NCBI RefSeq assembly: GCF_007991755.1
Contig: NZ_BJYY01000013.1
Span: 124,001-188,000 of the forward strand
Direction: 5' to 3'
DNA from: Cellulomonas aerilata
GTDB lineage: Bacteria > Actinomycetota > Actinomycetes > Actinomycetales > Cellulomonadaceae
Length of the DNA: 64,000 nt
Every line of letters begins with the position of its first letter. The first letter of the stretch is position 1. Position numbers and translations under genes: made by a program. Shown here piece by piece: positions 61,906-64,000 of the stretch. The notes below the pieces were generated by a model, which saw only the letters and a list, made by a program, of their open reading frames with translations, was not told the origin of the DNA and did no database searches.

Positions 61906-62786
61906 GCACCGGGGCCGCTCAGCGGACAGCCGGGACGACCGCCCGGCGGGCCGCACCGCCGGCACGCCCGGGCCGGTCGCGTCCCGGCTGGGGACGAGCC
62001 GCGCTCCTGGCCGTGGTCGCGCTGTTCCTGCTCTTCCCCCTCTACTGGCTCGTCGCCACCGCTCTCGCCCCGCGCGGGGACCTGCAGGGCAGCGAGCTGC
62101 GGCTGTGGCCGTCGACGATCGACCTGTCGAACTTCAGCCGGCCGCTGACGGCGCTGCCGTTCGGCAGCTGGTACGTGAACTCGGCCGCGATCGCGGTCGT
62201 GGCGGTCCTGATCACCGTGGTGGTCAACCTGCTGGCCGGCTTCGTGCTGGCCAAGATGGAGTTCCGTGGCCGCAACGTCGTCTTCCTGGTCCTGCTCGCG
62301 ACGCTGATGATCCCCGTGCAGGTGGTGATGATCCCGCAGTTCCGCATCGTCGCCGAGCTCGGCTGGCTCAACACCTACTGGGCGGTGATCATCCCGCGAG
62401 CCGCCGAGGCCTTCGGCGTCTTCCTGGCGCGGCAGTTCATGCTCTCCATCCCCGACGACCTGCTCGACGCCGCCCGGCTGGACGGCGCGTCGGCGTTCCG
62501 GATCTTCCGCAGCGTCGTCCTGCCGCTGTCCAAGCCGCTGATCGCCGTCCTGGTGATCTTCACCTTCATGTACCGCTGGAACGAGCTGGGGTGGCCGCTG
62601 ATCGTGCTGCGCGACCCCGCGCTGTACACGGTCCCGGTCGGGCTGGCCTTCCTCCAGGGCCAGTACACGACGGACTACTCGGCGCTGATGTCGATGGCCC
62701 TGCTGTCCACCCTGCCGATGGTGCTCGTCTTCGCGGTCTTCCAGCGCTACCTCGTCGAGGGGATCGCCACCACCGGCCTGAAGTGA
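61902..62786 (+). CDS. Sugar ABC importer permease 2 (MalG/UgpE-type)
   Basis: Second permease, 294 aa, GTG start in overlap with permease 1. It has the MalG-type features: a first helix FPLYWLVATALAP, YVNSAAIAV, and the docking loop LLDAARLDGASAFRIFRSVVLPL, with about six helices. It completes the importer except for an ATPase. The next gene, cydA, starts 127 nt later. Confidence 0.93.
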   Translation: MSTGAAQRTAGTTARRAAPPARPGRSRPGWGRAALLAVVALFLLFPLYWLVATALAPRGDLQGSELRLWPSTIDLSNFSRPLTALPFGSWYVNSAAIAVVAVLITVVVNLLAGFVLAKMEFRGRNVVFLVLLATLMIPVQVVMIPQFRIVAELGWLNTYWAVIIPRAAEAFGVFLARQFMLSIPDDLLDAARLDGASAFRIFRSVVLPLSKPLIAVLVIFTFMYRWNELGWPLIVLRDPALYTVPVGLAFLQGQYTTDYSALMSMALLSTLPMVLVFAVFQRYLVEGIATTGLK

Positions 62787-62912
62787 CCTGCGCACGGCGA
62801 CCGTCGTTCGCGCCAAGTGCTGACCGATGCCACGCTGGCAGGCCCGGGGCCGTCACCCCGACACCGGTCCTGACCTCGCCGGCCGCGCGGTCCTGACAGA
62901 CGGGCTCTTGCG

Positions 62913-64000
62913 ATGGACGTCGTCGACCTCTCGCGGTTCCAGTTCGCCTCGACCAGCATCTTCCACTTCTTCTTCGTCTCGCTGACCGTCGGCCTGTCGT
63001 TCGTCATCGCGATCATGGAGACCTTCGCCTTCTTCAAGAAGGACCGGGGGGACGTCTACGACCGGATGACCAACTTCTTCGGCCACCTGTTCCTCATCAA
63101 CTTCGCGGTGGGGGTCGTCACCGGCATCGTCCAGGAGTTCCAGTTCGGGATGAACTGGAGCGAGTACTCGCGCTTCGTCGGCAACATCTTCGGCGTGCCA
63201 CTGGCGCTCGAGGTGCTCATGGCGTTCTTCCTGGAGAGCACGTTCATCGCGCTGTGGTGGTTCGGCAAGGACCGGCTGCGGCCGTGGATGCGGCTGGGCA
63301 GCATCTGGCTCGTCGCGATCGGCACCCAGATCAGCGCCTTCTGGATCGTGCTGGCCAACGCCTGGATGCACCACCCGGTCGGGTACGAGGTGGTCGACGG
63401 GCGCGCCGTCCTGACGGACTTCTCCGCCGTGGTCTTCAACTACAAGGCGCTGCTGTACTTCGCGCACGTCCAGGGCAGCGCCTGGACGATCGCCGGCTTC
63501 TTCGTCCTGGGGATCTCGGCCTACCACCTGCTGCGGGGTCGCGGGGTCGACGTCTTCTCCCGGTCGCTGCGCATCGCGCTCGTCGTGGCCGCGGTGGGGA
63601 CCGTCTTCTCCGCCACCAGCGGCCACCGCGAGGCGCAGGTGGCGCGGGTGGACCAGCCGATGAAGTTCGCCGCCATGGAGGCGCAGTGGGAGACCTCGGA
63701 CTCCCCCGCGCCGTGGTCCCTGGTCGCGGTCATCGACGAGGACGGGCAGCGGAACCCCTTCTCGGTCGAGATCCCGTACGTGGGATCGATCCTGGCCTAC
63801 AACAGCCTGGAGGGCCGCTACGAAGGGCTCGTCCCGCTCAACGAGGAGTACCAGGAGCTCTACGGCGAGGGCGACTACGTCCCGCCGGTGACGCCGATCT
63901 ACTGGTCGTTCCGGCTCATGGTGGCGATCGGGTCCCTGCTGCTGCTCGCGTCGTTCGCGGGCCTGTTCCTGTGGTGGCGGCGGCGTGAGCGGCTGGACCG
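62913..64000 (+). CDS. cydA: Cytochrome bd ubiquinol/menaquinol oxidase subunit I (3' end cut)
   Basis: Large subunit of the high-affinity terminal oxidase, which reduces oxygen using quinol. The 362 codons visible start MDVVDLSRFQFASTSIFHFFF, with His18 as a heme b ligand; further typical blocks are FGHLFLINFAVGVVTGIVQEFQFGMNW, the second heme ligand region in HVQGSAWTIAGFF, and ATSGHREAQ with the quinol-side Q-loop beginning around residue 240. Nothing is missing in the visible part. The rest of the gene and presumably cydB and cydDC lie beyond base 64000. ATG at 62913; the promoter is not identified. Confidence 0.95.
   Translation, partial: MDVVDLSRFQFASTSIFHFFFVSLTVGLSFVIAIMETFAFFKKDRGDVYDRMTNFFGHLFLINFAVGVVTGIVQEFQFGMNWSEYSRFVGNIFGVPLALEVLMAFFLESTFIALWWFGKDRLRPWMRLGSIWLVAIGTQISAFWIVLANAWMHHPVGYEVVDGRAVLTDFSAVVFNYKALLYFAHVQGSAWTIAGFFVLGISAYHLLRGRGVDVFSRSLRIALVVAAVGTVFSATSGHREAQVARVDQPMKFAAMEAQWETSDSPAPWSLVAVIDEDGQRNPFSVEIPYVGSILAYNSLEGRYEGLVPLNEEYQELYGEGDYVPPVTPIYWSFRLMVAIGSLLLLASFAGLFLWWRRRERLD

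Overview
The window is very GC-rich DNA with many GTG starts, ATGA/GTGA stop-start overlaps and tRNA genes without an encoded CCA tail. Together with the gene content (Orn, EttA, an SSB paralogue, Pls-type NRPS, PP2C/GAF sensors, cytochrome bd) this points to an actinobacterium. A Cellulomonas-like member of the Micrococcales is my best guess, but this is inference from gene content and not a database result. About 51 protein genes and 2 tRNA genes can be supported.

Layout. 1-9.2 kb (minus): two paralogous pairs of dynamin/YfjP-like GTPases flank ettA and an ssb paralogue. 9.3-13.6 kb: gamma-glutamyltransferase family enzyme, tRNA-Arg(UCU), PAP2 phosphatase, oligoribonuclease, tRNA-His. 13.6-18.2 kb: an ATP-grasp enzyme and an OpuC-type osmoprotectant ABC importer split over two divergent arms; its binding lipoprotein looks circularly permuted. 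18.2-20.3 kb: a flavin disulfide oxidoreductase and a small unknown gene. 20.8-29.7 kb: polyphosphate kinase 2, a Pls-type single-module NRPS, an M1 peptidase homologue, a phosphopantetheinyl transferase and a CYTH-CHAD protein; this looks like an amino-acid homopolymer locus with polyphosphate proteins on both sides. 30-31 kb: a metallo-beta-lactamase-fold protein.

31-46.8 kb is a signalling island: a frameshifted GAF/PAS/PP2C protein, an EAL-DICT-LOV-GGDEF protein, a histidine kinase, a membrane GGDEF-EAL protein and a V4R-like/GAF/GGDEF-EAL protein. It is interrupted by a zinc block (Zur box, AztD-like lipoprotein, Zur) and a YibE/F membrane protein. Four signalling genes carry the same upstream motif, (C/G)TCA-N16-GCCGATGG, which resembles a FliA/WhiG-type (sigma-28) promoter. 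The island may therefore be expressed with motility.

46.8-49.9 kb: an operon encoding a split multicopper oxidase. The predicted trinuclear copper ligands are divided between a Tat-exported subunit and a second subunit without a signal peptide, followed by a small secreted protein; PHO-box-like 11-bp direct repeats lie upstream. 50-54.8 kb: a LuxR regulator and three exported proteins (HAF-like, zinc metallopeptidase, trypsin-like protease). 55-62.8 kb: an acetyltransferase, an NmrA-like protein, then a sugar catabolic set (isomerase, Gfo/Idh/MocA dehydrogenase, ABC importer) with an inverted SRPBCC gene in the middle. The window ends inside cydA.

Gene starts were chosen from Shine-Dalgarno spacing, overlaps with the upstream gene and known family N-termini. 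Long open frames antisense to these genes are a consequence of the base composition and were left out.
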